This document shows, piece by piece, positions 7,484 through 16,000 of a stretch of 16,203 nt of DNA (position 1 is its first letter; each line of letters opens with the position of its first letter). The notes under the pieces are model-generated. The model was not told the DNA's origin, made no database searches, and saw nothing but the letters and a program-made list of their open reading frames with translations. Origin of the DNA: an uncultured Oscillibacter sp. (GTDB lineage: Bacteria > Bacillota > Clostridia > Oscillospirales > Oscillospiraceae). The translations under genes were made by a program, and so were the position numbers. The stretch is taken from the NCBI GenBank assembly GCA_946183175.1, contig CAMHBH010000041.1:1-16203 (forward strand). Direction: 5' to 3'.

Positions 7484-8332
7484 ATGACGTTGTTTTCGTC
7501 CGTGGCACTGGGTATCGTGCAGGGCGTGACGGAATTTCTCCCGGTCTCCTCGTCCGGACACCTCGCTATCGCGGAACAGCTTTTCGGCATGGACGGCGCG
7601 TCCGACATTCCCGCGTTTTTCGACGTGCTCTTACATCTCGGCACACTCGCGGCGGTGTTCGTCGCCTACTGGGACGATATCCGCGACATGATACTCGAAC
7701 TCTTCTGGAGCGTCCGCGACCTCTCCCGCCGCACTGCCCCGAATCCACTCCCGCCCGCGCGGCGGCTTATTCTCTTAATTCTCGTCGGTACGCTCCCGCT
7801 GTTCCTGGTGTTGCCCGTCAAGGACGCCGTGGAGCGCCTCGGCGACAACCTCTATTTCGTGGCGGGCGCGCTGATTTTCACGGGTTGCATGCTCTACTTA
7901 TGCGACCACGTCGTGACGGGACGCAAGGACGAGCGCGACGCCTCTTTCCGTGACGTACTGCTTGTGGGCGTCGGTCAGGCCGTGGCGACGTGCCCGGGGA
8001 TTTCGCGCTCCGGCACTACGATTACCGTCGGGTGTCTGACGGGGTTCGACCGCGCGTTCGCCGTGCGCTACTCGTTCCTGATGTCGATTCCGGCGATTCT
8101 GGGCGCGAACCTCCTCGGCCTCAAGGACGCCCTGGAAAGCGGCGTCGACGCGGCGGAGATTCCGCTGTACCTGCTGGGCGTACTCGTCGCGGCGGTCGCG
8201 GGCTACGCGTGTATCCGGTTACTGTCGCTGATTGCGCGGCGCGGGAAGTTCGGCGTGTTCGCGGTCTACTGCTGGAGCGTCGGCGCGCTGACGCTCGCCG
8301 GAATGTTACTCAAACGCGGCGGGGGTGTGTGA
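7484..8332 (+). CDS. uppP: Undecaprenyl-diphosphatase (BacA/UppP)
   Basis: 282-residue integral membrane enzyme that dephosphorylates undecaprenyl pyrophosphate to undecaprenyl phosphate (EC 3.6.1.27), recycling the lipid carrier for peptidoglycan and other wall polymers; extra copies confer bacitracin tolerance. Both family signatures are present: QGVTEFLPVSSSGH at residues 13-26, containing the catalytic QxxxE and the histidine, and PGISRSGTT at 171-179 with the essential arginine at 175. Length and the pattern of about eight membrane helices are normal. It is the first gene of an apparent three-gene operon, with its stop only 3 nt before the next start. Confidence 0.96.
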   Translation: MTLFSSVALGIVQGVTEFLPVSSSGHLAIAEQLFGMDGASDIPAFFDVLLHLGTLAAVFVAYWDDIRDMILELFWSVRDLSRRTAPNPLPPARRLILLILVGTLPLFLVLPVKDAVERLGDNLYFVAGALIFTGCMLYLCDHVVTGRKDERDASFRDVLLVGVGQAVATCPGISRSGTTITVGCLTGFDRAFAVRYSFLMSIPAILGANLLGLKDALESGVDAAEIPLYLLGVLVAAVAGYACIRLLSLIARRGKFGVFAVYCWSVGALTLAGMLLKRGGGV

Positions 8333-8335
8333 CGT

Positions 8336-10957
8336 ATGGCGGCCTCGACACAGAAAAAAACTCCGGTCCGGCGGAAGCCCGCCGCGAAAAAGAAATCCCC
8401 GGCGACCCGTACGACACAGAAAGCCCGTACAACGCAAAAGAAGGGTGTCCGGAAATCGACGCCCCGGAAGGCCGCGCCGAAGCGGCCTCCTGTCCGGCGG
8501 AAGCCCGCCCGCGACGCCGACAGAGTGCCCGTACTGGAACTGTTGCGGGAATCGGTCTCCCGTCTGTTCTACGACTACGGGCGGGAAATCGGCCTTGTCA
8601 CGCTCGCCATTCTGACGCTCTGCGACCTGCTGACACTCCCGAACGTATTCGCCAAGGCCCCCACCGACGGCATTCTCGTCGGCTGGATATCCGCCCTCTT
8701 CCGGGGGCTGTTCGGCTACGGCTACATGATGTCGCTTGTCGCCCTGCCGCTGGCGCTCGTGATTCTCTGGCGGCGGGAGGACAGTCCGGTATTCCTCCCC
8801 GTGGCCTGTACGCTCGTTTTACCGTTCCTGTTCGGCATGCTCGGACACTTACTCCTCCCCGGCGCAAGTCTGACGAAAGACGAGGGTTTGCTTGAACTCC
8901 TCCGCAGTCTCTGGATAACCGGACAGGCGCTGGCGTCGGGCGGCGTACTCTCCGGCGGACTGGCCGAATTATGCCGGGCGTTCTTCTCGCAATTCGTCGC
9001 GCTGGTGCTCCTGCTGATTGTCCTGTATTGGGTGTCCTCACACCTGGAAATCCGCCGGGAGCACCGCCCGCGCGGCTACGTCTACGACGACCGCTTAGAG
9101 GACGATTACCCGGACTACTCCCCCGACGACGAGCCGGATATCGGCATAGGCTACGAGCGCGGCCCCGGGATTCGGGAGCGGCTGTCGGACTGGCTGGACG
9201 GATTCCGCCGCGCGCCGGAGGCCTACGAGGAACCGGAACCCGAACCCGAACCTAAACCTAAGCCTGTCCGGCTGAAAAAGCCGCCCGTAAAGAAACTCCC
9301 GCCGAAAAAGGCGGAAAAGAAACCCGTGGAAGTCGAACCGGAGCCGGAAGCCGTACCGGAACCGCCGCCCCCGCCGCCGAAGGAAAAGAAATCGAAGGCG
9401 AAGCCAAAGAAGTCGGAAAGCGGTATCAAGGAGGAGGCGCGGAGCGTCACGCGCGACATCAAAAGGGAGATGTCGCATGACACGGGGGACTACATTTCGC
9501 CGCCGGTGTCGATTCTGGTCAGGAATCCGAATCAGGGACAGCGGGAGGACAGGGCCGAACTCGCGCGCAACGCGAAGCGGTTAGAGGAGACGCTGACGAG
9601 TTTCGACGTGAACGCGGTTTCGGCGGGGGAGGCGGTGCGCGGGCCTTCCATTACGCGCTACGAGTTCCGCTTGGAACAGGGCGTGAAGCTCAGTAAGATT
9701 ATGAACCTCGCGGACGATATCGCGCTGTCGTTAGGGAGCAGCGGCGTGAGAATCGCGCCGATTCAGAACCGGAAATCGGTCGTCGGAATCGAAGTGCCGA
9801 ACGCGCTCAAAACGCCCGTCCTCTTGCGTGACGTGGTAGAATCGCCGGAGTTTCTGCGCCGGAGTTCGGCTACGACATTCGCCCTGGGCAAGGACATCAG
9901 CGGCGATATCGTGACGGGCGCGATTGAGGACTTGCCGCACGTCCTGATTGCCGGGACGACGGGTTCGGGCAAATCCGTCTGTACGAACTCTATGATTATC
10001 AGCCTCCTTTACAAGTCCTCGCCGGAACAGTTGCGCTTTATCATGATTGACCCGAAAATGGTCGAACTCGCCCCCTACAACGGCATTCCGCATTTGTTGA
10101 TTCCTGTCGTCACCGACCCGCGCAAAGCGGCCGGCGCGCTACAGTGGGCCGTCACGGAGATGATGCGCCGTTACAAGGCCTTCTCCGAAAACGGCGTCAA
10201 GAAGCTGTCGGAGTACCAGAGACTGTTATTGAAGAAGAAGGAACTCCCGCCTTTGCCCAGCGTAGTGGTCGTGATTGACGAGTTGGCCGACTTAATGATG
10301 GTGGCGGCGAAGGAAGTCGAAGAGTCGATAATGCGCGTGGCGCAGATGGGCCGCGCGGCGGGTATGCACCTCGTAATCGCCACACAGCGCCCGTCCGCCG
10401 ATGTCATTACGGGCCTCATGAAGGCGAATATCCCTAGCCGTATCGCGTTCGCGGTGGCCTCGGCGATGGAATCGCGAATCATACTCGACAGCGCGGGCGC
10501 GGAAAAGCTCGTCGGCAACGGCGATATGCTCTACGCCCCGCTCGGCGGGGAGAAGAAGCGCGTACAGGGCTGTTACGTCTCGCCGGAGGAAATCGAAAAG
10601 GTTGTGGCGTTCGTCAAGGGGGAGCGGGAGACGCGCTATGACGACAACGTACTCGCCACGATTGACGCGGCGGTTTCGGGTCAGGACAAGCCCGCGAAAG
10701 TCGAGCCGGAGCCCGTGGAACAGCAGGACGATTTGTTACCCGCCGCCGTGGACGTAGTTTTGGAAACCGGACAGGCCTCCACATCCATGCTACAGCGGCG
10801 CTTGAAATTAGGCTATTCGCGGGCGTCGCGCCTCATTGACCAGATGGAGCGGCGCGGATATGTCGGGCCGTTCGAGGGTTCGCGCCCCCGACAGCTACTC
10901 ATCACGAAAGAGCAGTGGCAGGAATTGCGCGCGGGCGTTCCGCTGTCGCGGGACTGA
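8336..10957 (+). CDS. ftsK: DNA translocase of the FtsK/SpoIIIE family
   Basis: 873 residues. Pumps double-stranded DNA through the closing division or sporulation septum. Order of parts: a Lys/Arg-rich N-terminal tail (residues ~6-60); about four membrane helices (~75-235); a Pro/Glu/Lys low-complexity linker (~300-365, with EPEPEPEPKPKP); the alpha/beta motor with Walker A AGTTGSGKSV (539-548, Lys546) and Walker B VVVIDELADLMM (Asp648), followed by RAAGMHLVIATQRPSADVIT; and a C-terminal gamma winged helix (~805-870) that reads polar DNA signals. All catalytic motifs are intact. The start lies 3 nt after the uppP stop, with a G-rich tract (8321-8327) as ribosome binding site, so the two are probably translationally coupled. 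In a spore-former it may fill the SpoIIIE role; sequence alone does not separate SpoIIIE from FtsK. Confidence 0.95.
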   Translation: MAASTQKKTPVRRKPAAKKKSPATRTTQKARTTQKKGVRKSTPRKAAPKRPPVRRKPARDADRVPVLELLRESVSRLFYDYGREIGLVTLAILTLCDLLTLPNVFAKAPTDGILVGWISALFRGLFGYGYMMSLVALPLALVILWRREDSPVFLPVACTLVLPFLFGMLGHLLLPGASLTKDEGLLELLRSLWITGQALASGGVLSGGLAELCRAFFSQFVALVLLLIVLYWVSSHLEIRREHRPRGYVYDDRLEDDYPDYSPDDEPDIGIGYERGPGIRERLSDWLDGFRRAPEAYEEPEPEPEPKPKPVRLKKPPVKKLPPKKAEKKPVEVEPEPEAVPEPPPPPPKEKKSKAKPKKSESGIKEEARSVTRDIKREMSHDTGDYISPPVSILVRNPNQGQREDRAELARNAKRLEETLTSFDVNAVSAGEAVRGPSITRYEFRLEQGVKLSKIMNLADDIALSLGSSGVRIAPIQNRKSVVGIEVPNALKTPVLLRDVVESPEFLRRSSATTFALGKDISGDIVTGAIEDLPHVLIAGTTGSGKSVCTNSMIISLLYKSSPEQLRFIMIDPKMVELAPYNGIPHLLIPVVTDPRKAAGALQWAVTEMMRRYKAFSENGVKKLSEYQRLLLKKKELPPLPSVVVVIDELADLMMVAAKEVEESIMRVAQMGRAAGMHLVIATQRPSADVITGLMKANIPSRIAFAVASAMESRIILDSAGAEKLVGNGDMLYAPLGGEKKRVQGCYVSPEEIEKVVAFVKGERETRYDDNVLATIDAAVSGQDKPAKVEPEPVEQQDDLLPAAVDVVLETGQASTSMLQRRLKLGYSRASRLIDQMERRGYVGPFEGSRPRQLLITKEQWQELRAGVPLSRD

Positions 10958-10977
10958 CACACGAGAGGAGACAAGTT

Positions 10978-12099
10978 ATGGACTTCATACGCTTCGCCTT
11001 GCAGTACGCCTACTCCCGCCGGTACCCGGCACTGTATATCGCCCTCTGCTGGGGTATCTGGGCGATTGTCTTTATTTTCAACGGCCTCCCGGCGGTGTTC
11101 CTGTCCTATATGGTACTGTTCAGCCTGGCCCCGGTGCTGTTCTTCGAGATACGCCGTCTGTTGCGCGTCTACCAGAAGCGCCTTACAATGGGCGATATCA
11201 CGGAACTGAACAGCAGAACCCTTGACGAACTCGCCACGAATTACCCGCCGGAGGAGAGTTTCGCCGACGAGGACTACCAGAATTTGTTACGGCGCTTTGT
11301 GGAGGCGTCGGAGGAAGAGGCGGACGAGCCGGAACACGCCGGACTTGCGGAGTATTACGCGCGCTGGGCGAAAGAAATCAAAGAGCCCGTCAGCGCGATG
11401 GAACAGCTTCTCTTGACGGGCGATTCCCCGTTAGTACGGCGCATGTCGGTGGAACTGCGGCATTTGGAGCAGTACGCGGAAATGGCGGTGGTGTACGCGC
11501 GCCTGGAGACCGCCCCCGGCTACGCGCTCCGGAAGTACGACCTCAGCGCGATTGTACAGAAAAGCCTCCGGAAGTTCAGCGGGGAAATGATTGAGAAACA
11601 GATTTCCGTTGCCTTTGAGCCCGTCCCGGTCATGGTGGTGACGGACGGGAAATGGCTGGCCTTCATGCTCGAACAGATTCTGGCAAACTCATTCAAGTAC
11701 ACGTTTTCGGGCGGCGTGACGGTCTCTATCGAACGGGAGGCGGGCGCGCCGGAAGGTACTGAAGAATGGGAGACGGTATCGGACGGGAACGGAACCGGGG
11801 CGGGGCCATTCCTGACGGTACGCGACAGCGGGACGGGCATTTCGGAGGAAATTCTAAAGCACCTGTTGGACGCGAACCCCGTCGCGGAGGGGGACGAGGA
11901 AGCGCGGCGCGGATTAGGGCTGTACCTGTGCCGCCGAATCTGCGGCGACCTGGGGCACTCGATTTCCGTGTACTCAAAGCAGGGCGAGGGAACCTGTGTG
12001 CGGCTGGAACTGTCGATAGGGCTGGCGTCGCCGGACGACGCGCCGGAACCGCCGAACGAATCCACGGAACCCGAACCCGCGCCCGACGCCGGAGAGTAA
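10978..12099 (+). CDS. Sensor histidine kinase-like protein lacking the usual phospho-acceptor histidine
   Basis: 373 residues from the ATG at 10978; AGGAG at 10966-10970 with 7-nt spacing supports this start. Two hydrophobic helices (~15-58) with almost no external loop resemble intramembrane-sensing kinases of the BceS/LiaS sort. The dimerisation helix reads YYARWAKEIKEPVSAMEQLL, where such kinases typically have WxHQIKTP; the position of the histidine is lysine 132. The ATP-binding domain keeps its motifs: N box with Asn237 (EQILANSFKY), D box DSGTG at Asp283, and G box GLGLY at 312-316. No response regulator is seen next to it. It follows ftsK by 20 nt, so it is probably the third gene of the uppP-ftsK operon. 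I infer a pseudokinase, a scaffold, or a kinase acting on a partner; using another histidine (His120) is less likely. The C-terminal tail is Pro/Glu-rich. Confidence 0.85.
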   Translation: MDFIRFALQYAYSRRYPALYIALCWGIWAIVFIFNGLPAVFLSYMVLFSLAPVLFFEIRRLLRVYQKRLTMGDITELNSRTLDELATNYPPEESFADEDYQNLLRRFVEASEEEADEPEHAGLAEYYARWAKEIKEPVSAMEQLLLTGDSPLVRRMSVELRHLEQYAEMAVVYARLETAPGYALRKYDLSAIVQKSLRKFSGEMIEKQISVAFEPVPVMVVTDGKWLAFMLEQILANSFKYTFSGGVTVSIEREAGAPEGTEEWETVSDGNGTGAGPFLTVRDSGTGISEEILKHLLDANPVAEGDEEARRGLGLYLCRRICGDLGHSISVYSKQGEGTCVRLELSIGLASPDDAPEPPNESTEPEPAPDAGE

Positions 12100-12101
12100 T
12101 C

Positions 12102-12127
12102 AAAAAGCCTCCCGTGACAAGGGAGGC
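12102..12127 (-). terminator. Intrinsic terminator for the GerMN operon (minus strand)
   Basis: A perfect 7-bp stem GCCTCCC (12107-12113)/GGGAGGC (12121-12127) with a 7-nt loop is followed on the minus strand by five T (12106 to 12102). It lies 7 nt beyond the minus-strand stop at 12134 and 3 nt from the stop of the convergent kinase-like gene. On the plus strand there is no T-run, so it serves the minus strand best. Confidence 0.85.
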
Positions 12128-12133
12128 GGCCTG

Positions 12134-13048
12134 TCAGGGCGAAATACGGGCGTAGGGTTCCATGAGACGAATATCGCCGTAGTGGTCGAGGAACTCCCCG
12201 TCGACGAGGTAGCGCACTTCCCGGACGCTTTCCAGTTCGTGCAGGGAGCGGTCGAGCGACAGCAACGCAAGCGACAGATTCGCGTTTTCGGGGAGCGTCT
12301 CCACCAGCGCCGACGACAGGTTTACGAAACAAATATCCGTCTCCTGCCACGCCGAACGCACCCGGAACCCCTCCGGGAACGCGGCGTAGAGTTCGCGGCT
12401 GTCGGGGCCGTTCTCCACGGCCCGCGCCACGACTTCGACCTGTGTGTCGCCTTCGTACAGGTTCAGCGTCCGTTCCTCGGGCACCAGTACGCCCGACGCG
12501 TCCGGGAAGTACAGCGAAAGCGTCACCGTGCCCACGACATCCCCGTCGGGGAGTAACAGCACGTCGCGCGCCGTGAACGACTGCCTGTCGCGGTAGTCGA
12601 GCGTCTGCCCGCCGACGGTGATACGCACCATGGAAATTTCGGGAATCTGCGTGAGCGTGAGCGTGACGGCGTAGTCGGCGAGCGTCAGCGCGATTCCCGA
12701 CAGCGAGGCGTAAGTACGCGAAAAGTCGACGGTCGCGCGGCTGCCCTCCAATGTGACGGAGTTGAGCGCCGTCCCGGCGGGGAGCGTATTCCGGAAGGCG
12801 TCGCTCTCGGGGCCGCGCAGGAGCGCCGACAACAACTCCCGCGCGGTCTCGTCGGGGGCGGCGTCGGGCGCGGCGGCGATACCGGAATCGACAGGCTGTA
12901 GCGCGCCGTCTCCGGCGGCGTCGGCGAGGTCGGCACGGAGAAAGTACAGCGAATAGCGCTCCGGCACCCGCCCGGATTCCCGCCCCGTACACCCGCTCAG
13001 GCATACCAGCAGGCAAAGCAACATTGACAGATTCCGCGCGGCGTTCAT
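12134..13048 (-). CDS. GerMN-domain lipoprotein (sporulation/germination type)
   Basis: 304 residues from the ATG at 13048, preceded by GGAGG at 6-nt spacing. The N-terminus is a lipoprotein signal with lipobox LSGC (cysteine ~19), so the protein should be anchored to the outer face of the cell membrane. Two GerMN domains follow: residues ~65-165 (ELLSALLRGPESDAFRNTLP, then LNSVTLEGSRATVDFS) and ~180-285 (LYEGDTQVEVVARAVENGPD, then VRSAWQETDICFVNLS). Bacillus subtilis GerM, the namesake, is needed for septal peptidoglycan handling in sporulation and for germination; whether this protein does the same is inference. The start codon overlaps the upstream stop as ATGA, indicating coupled translation with the large repeat/peptidase gene. 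Its length and the absence of frameshifts suggest an intact gene. Confidence 0.88.
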   Translation of the reverse strand: MNAARNLSMLLCLLVCLSGCTGRESGRVPERYSLYFLRADLADAAGDGALQPVDSGIAAAPDAAPDETARELLSALLRGPESDAFRNTLPAGTALNSVTLEGSRATVDFSRTYASLSGIALTLADYAVTLTLTQIPEISMVRITVGGQTLDYRDRQSFTARDVLLLPDGDVVGTVTLSLYFPDASGVLVPEERTLNLYEGDTQVEVVARAVENGPDSRELYAAFPEGFRVRSAWQETDICFVNLSSALVETLPENANLSLALLSLDRSLHELESVREVRYLVDGEFLDHYGDIRLMEPYARISP

Positions 13049-16000
13049 CCCGCGCCTCCGGAGAAGTCGGCCTCGCGGGCCGCGCACAGCGGGCGGCAGT
13101 CGCTATCGAACAGCATGACGCTTGCGGTCGCCGCGCCCGCCGGGATGTCAACCGACACCGTGCCCGCGTCGGCGGCTACGGCTTGCATATTTGCCGACAT
13201 AAATTTCCCGTTCGCGTCGAAGTAAGACACCGCCAAAGTCGCGCTGTTGGGGTTTGTCAGCGTCACGGACAGCTTCCCGTCTCTGCCGCGCGCGGCGGAG
13301 ACGATTTTGCAAGCGTCCAGCGACAGCGACTCGATATTGCAATTGACGAAGGTCACGCCGTCCTGCGTCATCGACACGTTGACGTTTTCCCCCTGTCCGG
13401 TACCCGTCAGCGTCAGATTCTTATGCCGCAGGTCGTCGAAGTCCGATTCCAGCGTGATGGAATACGTATCCGAGGCCGTCGCGCCCTGTACGACCACGCT
13501 GTTTTCCTTCTCGTCGTCGCTGACGCCGAATGTCACGGTATGCGCGCTCGTCGTGATTTCCGCGCTCATGTGGCTGTCCGTCATACTCGCGCTGAGCGTG
13601 ATATCGTCGCTCGTGGAAACGGTGTAGACCTCGTTTCGCGGGAGGCAAATGCTCCGCTCCTCCGGCCAGTACATCGACAAGTCGAACAGCTCGTAGACGC
13701 CTTCCGTACTCGTGACCAACTGCCCGTCTTCCAGACTTGCCACGGTGTCGCCGTCAAAGTTCGTAATCGACACGTTCTCCGCGTTGACGGTCAGCACCTG
13801 ACTGGTCTGCCGCAAATTCCCGCGATTGGCCCAGATATCCTCCAGCACGGCGTAGGGCACGTAGGATATCGAACACGCGCCGCTGTCGCTACCCCAGACG
13901 CCGTAGCCGCCCATATCGTAACTCCACGCGGTTCTGTCGGCGGAGAGCGTCATATAGCGCAACTCGCCGGGGTGGTTGCAGTCATAGATAAGGATTCTGT
14001 TTCCGGCGTCGTCCGCGCCGACAGCGAGCAGGGCGTGTCCGCCGACGCCGTTCTTGACAACGGCAAGCAGGGTCGGGCGGCCCTGTCCGATTTCGTCCTT
14101 TATCGTCTGATAGAGGCCGTTCAGGGACTGTCCGGACGTGACTTGATTGGCCTGCCGTGCCTGTCCGAAGGCGTCCGTAAATTGCGCTATCTGCAAGGCC
14201 TCGACGAGCGTCAGGACGGACATTTCCGCGTTTTTGTCGCCGATTTCCAGTGAGTACGTGTTACTTTTGCCGAAGTCCGCAGGGTTGAGCTGTCCGTAGG
14301 CGAACAGCAACGCCGCGCTCGACGCCATACCCGCGCAATTCCCGCCCCACGCCTTGGAGCTTTCCCGCATATAGAGCATTTTCGCCCGGACGCTTTCGCC
14401 GAATATCACATAGAACGACTGCGCGGGAATGGGATACCGTCCGCCGCCGGGGCCGCCGCGCGACGTGTAGCCGAAACCCTGCATACTGTTTCCGAATGCG
14501 TAGGCGTCGCGACGCACGTCAAAAAGCTGTTCAACTTCCGTAAATTGCGCGGTATACGCGACATCGCCCGTCACGGCTGACGGTTGCGGAGACCAGCCTG
14601 TGAACCTGTACCCAGTTCTAACCGGGGCCTCTCCGTCATAAGTGGGAACTGTGCCCGCGACAACGTTTCTGTCGGTTCTCAAAACCGTACCGTCATAGTT
14701 TCGCCATGTAACCGTATAAGTAACGGGGGTAGGCTCTTTCGCGGTAAAGTAACCGGGCGCGGACGCCGTGTCGATACGGGCATACATATAGGCGGTATGA
14801 CCATTGTCATACTTGGTTCCACTTCCGCCGACCAAGGAAGTACAATTCCGGAACATTTCGTGACCAACGTCGCTGGACGCCATAATAAACTTTTCAGAAA
14901 CGTAGATTGTTGTCAGGTTGGAAGACCCGGAAAACATCGAATCCATGTTCCTGACCTTGGATGTATCCCAGTTGGATAAATCTAGTGTTTTCAGGCTTGC
15001 GCAGTTTCTAAACATATAGCCCGTAACGGTGACATTGGAGACATCAGAATGAGAGACATCCAGCGTCACCAAACTCGAGCATCCGCTAAACATACCCGAC
15101 ATATCTGTGACACTAGAGGTATCAAAGCCAGACACATCTAATGTTGTCAAACTTGAACATCCGCTAAACATACCCGACATATCCTTGACACTAGAGGTAT
15201 CAAAGCCAGACACATCTAACGTTGTCAAACTTGAACATCCGAAAAACGTATTCTTCATATTCGTAATATAAGAAGTATCCAAATTATGAATATTGTCTAT
15301 ACGTTCCAGATTTCTACATTCGCGAAACCAATATCGCATAGAAGTAGGTCGAACAGTATCCGCGAACGAGACAACACGAATAGAAGCGCGGTCAGGGTAC
15401 CACGGGAGAGAAGAGGAAACGCCGATAGTGTAGCTCTTTGTTAAATCAACTGGATATGTCATAGTGACGCTCTCTCCAGAGAGTGGCGTATTGCTGTTCT
15501 GAAAGACGAGCGTACCGTCGTCGTAGAGTATTGCATATAGGCCACTGGGAGAAATGAGAGGCGAATTTTTATCGGTAAAGTAACCGGGGGTGGACGGTGT
15601 ATCAATCCGCGCGTAAGTCACATTCATATGATTGCTGTTATATCTAGTTCCATTTCCGCCGGAAAGATATTGGCAGGCATCGAACATCTGTTCACCTGAA
15701 ATAACAGACGAAGTAACAAATCGTTCGGAAGAATAAATTGTTTTTAGATTGGAACAGCGGAAAAACATAAAAGACATGCCTGTAACATTAGCAGTATCCC
15801 AACTGGAGATATCCAATGTTCTCAACTCTGCACAGCGGGAAAACATATCGACCATATACGTAACATTGGCGGTATTGAAGTTAGACACATCCAGCGCCGT
15901 CAACCCGCTACAGCCTAAAAACATACTGCGCATAGTGGTGACGTTGGCGGTATTGAAGTTAGACACATCCAGCGCCGTCAACCCACTACAGCCGGAAAAC

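Noticed and set aside
11520..13151. 543-codon minus-strand frame spanning the kinase-like gene and the GerMN gene
   Set aside because: Arg-rich, runs through the terminator at 12102-12127 and overlaps two genes with clear domains.
13024..14253. 409-codon plus-strand frame opposite the peptidase domain
   Set aside because: Composition of a reverse-complement shadow, no ribosome binding site, no domain; the minus-strand frame has conserved repeats and catalytic motifs.
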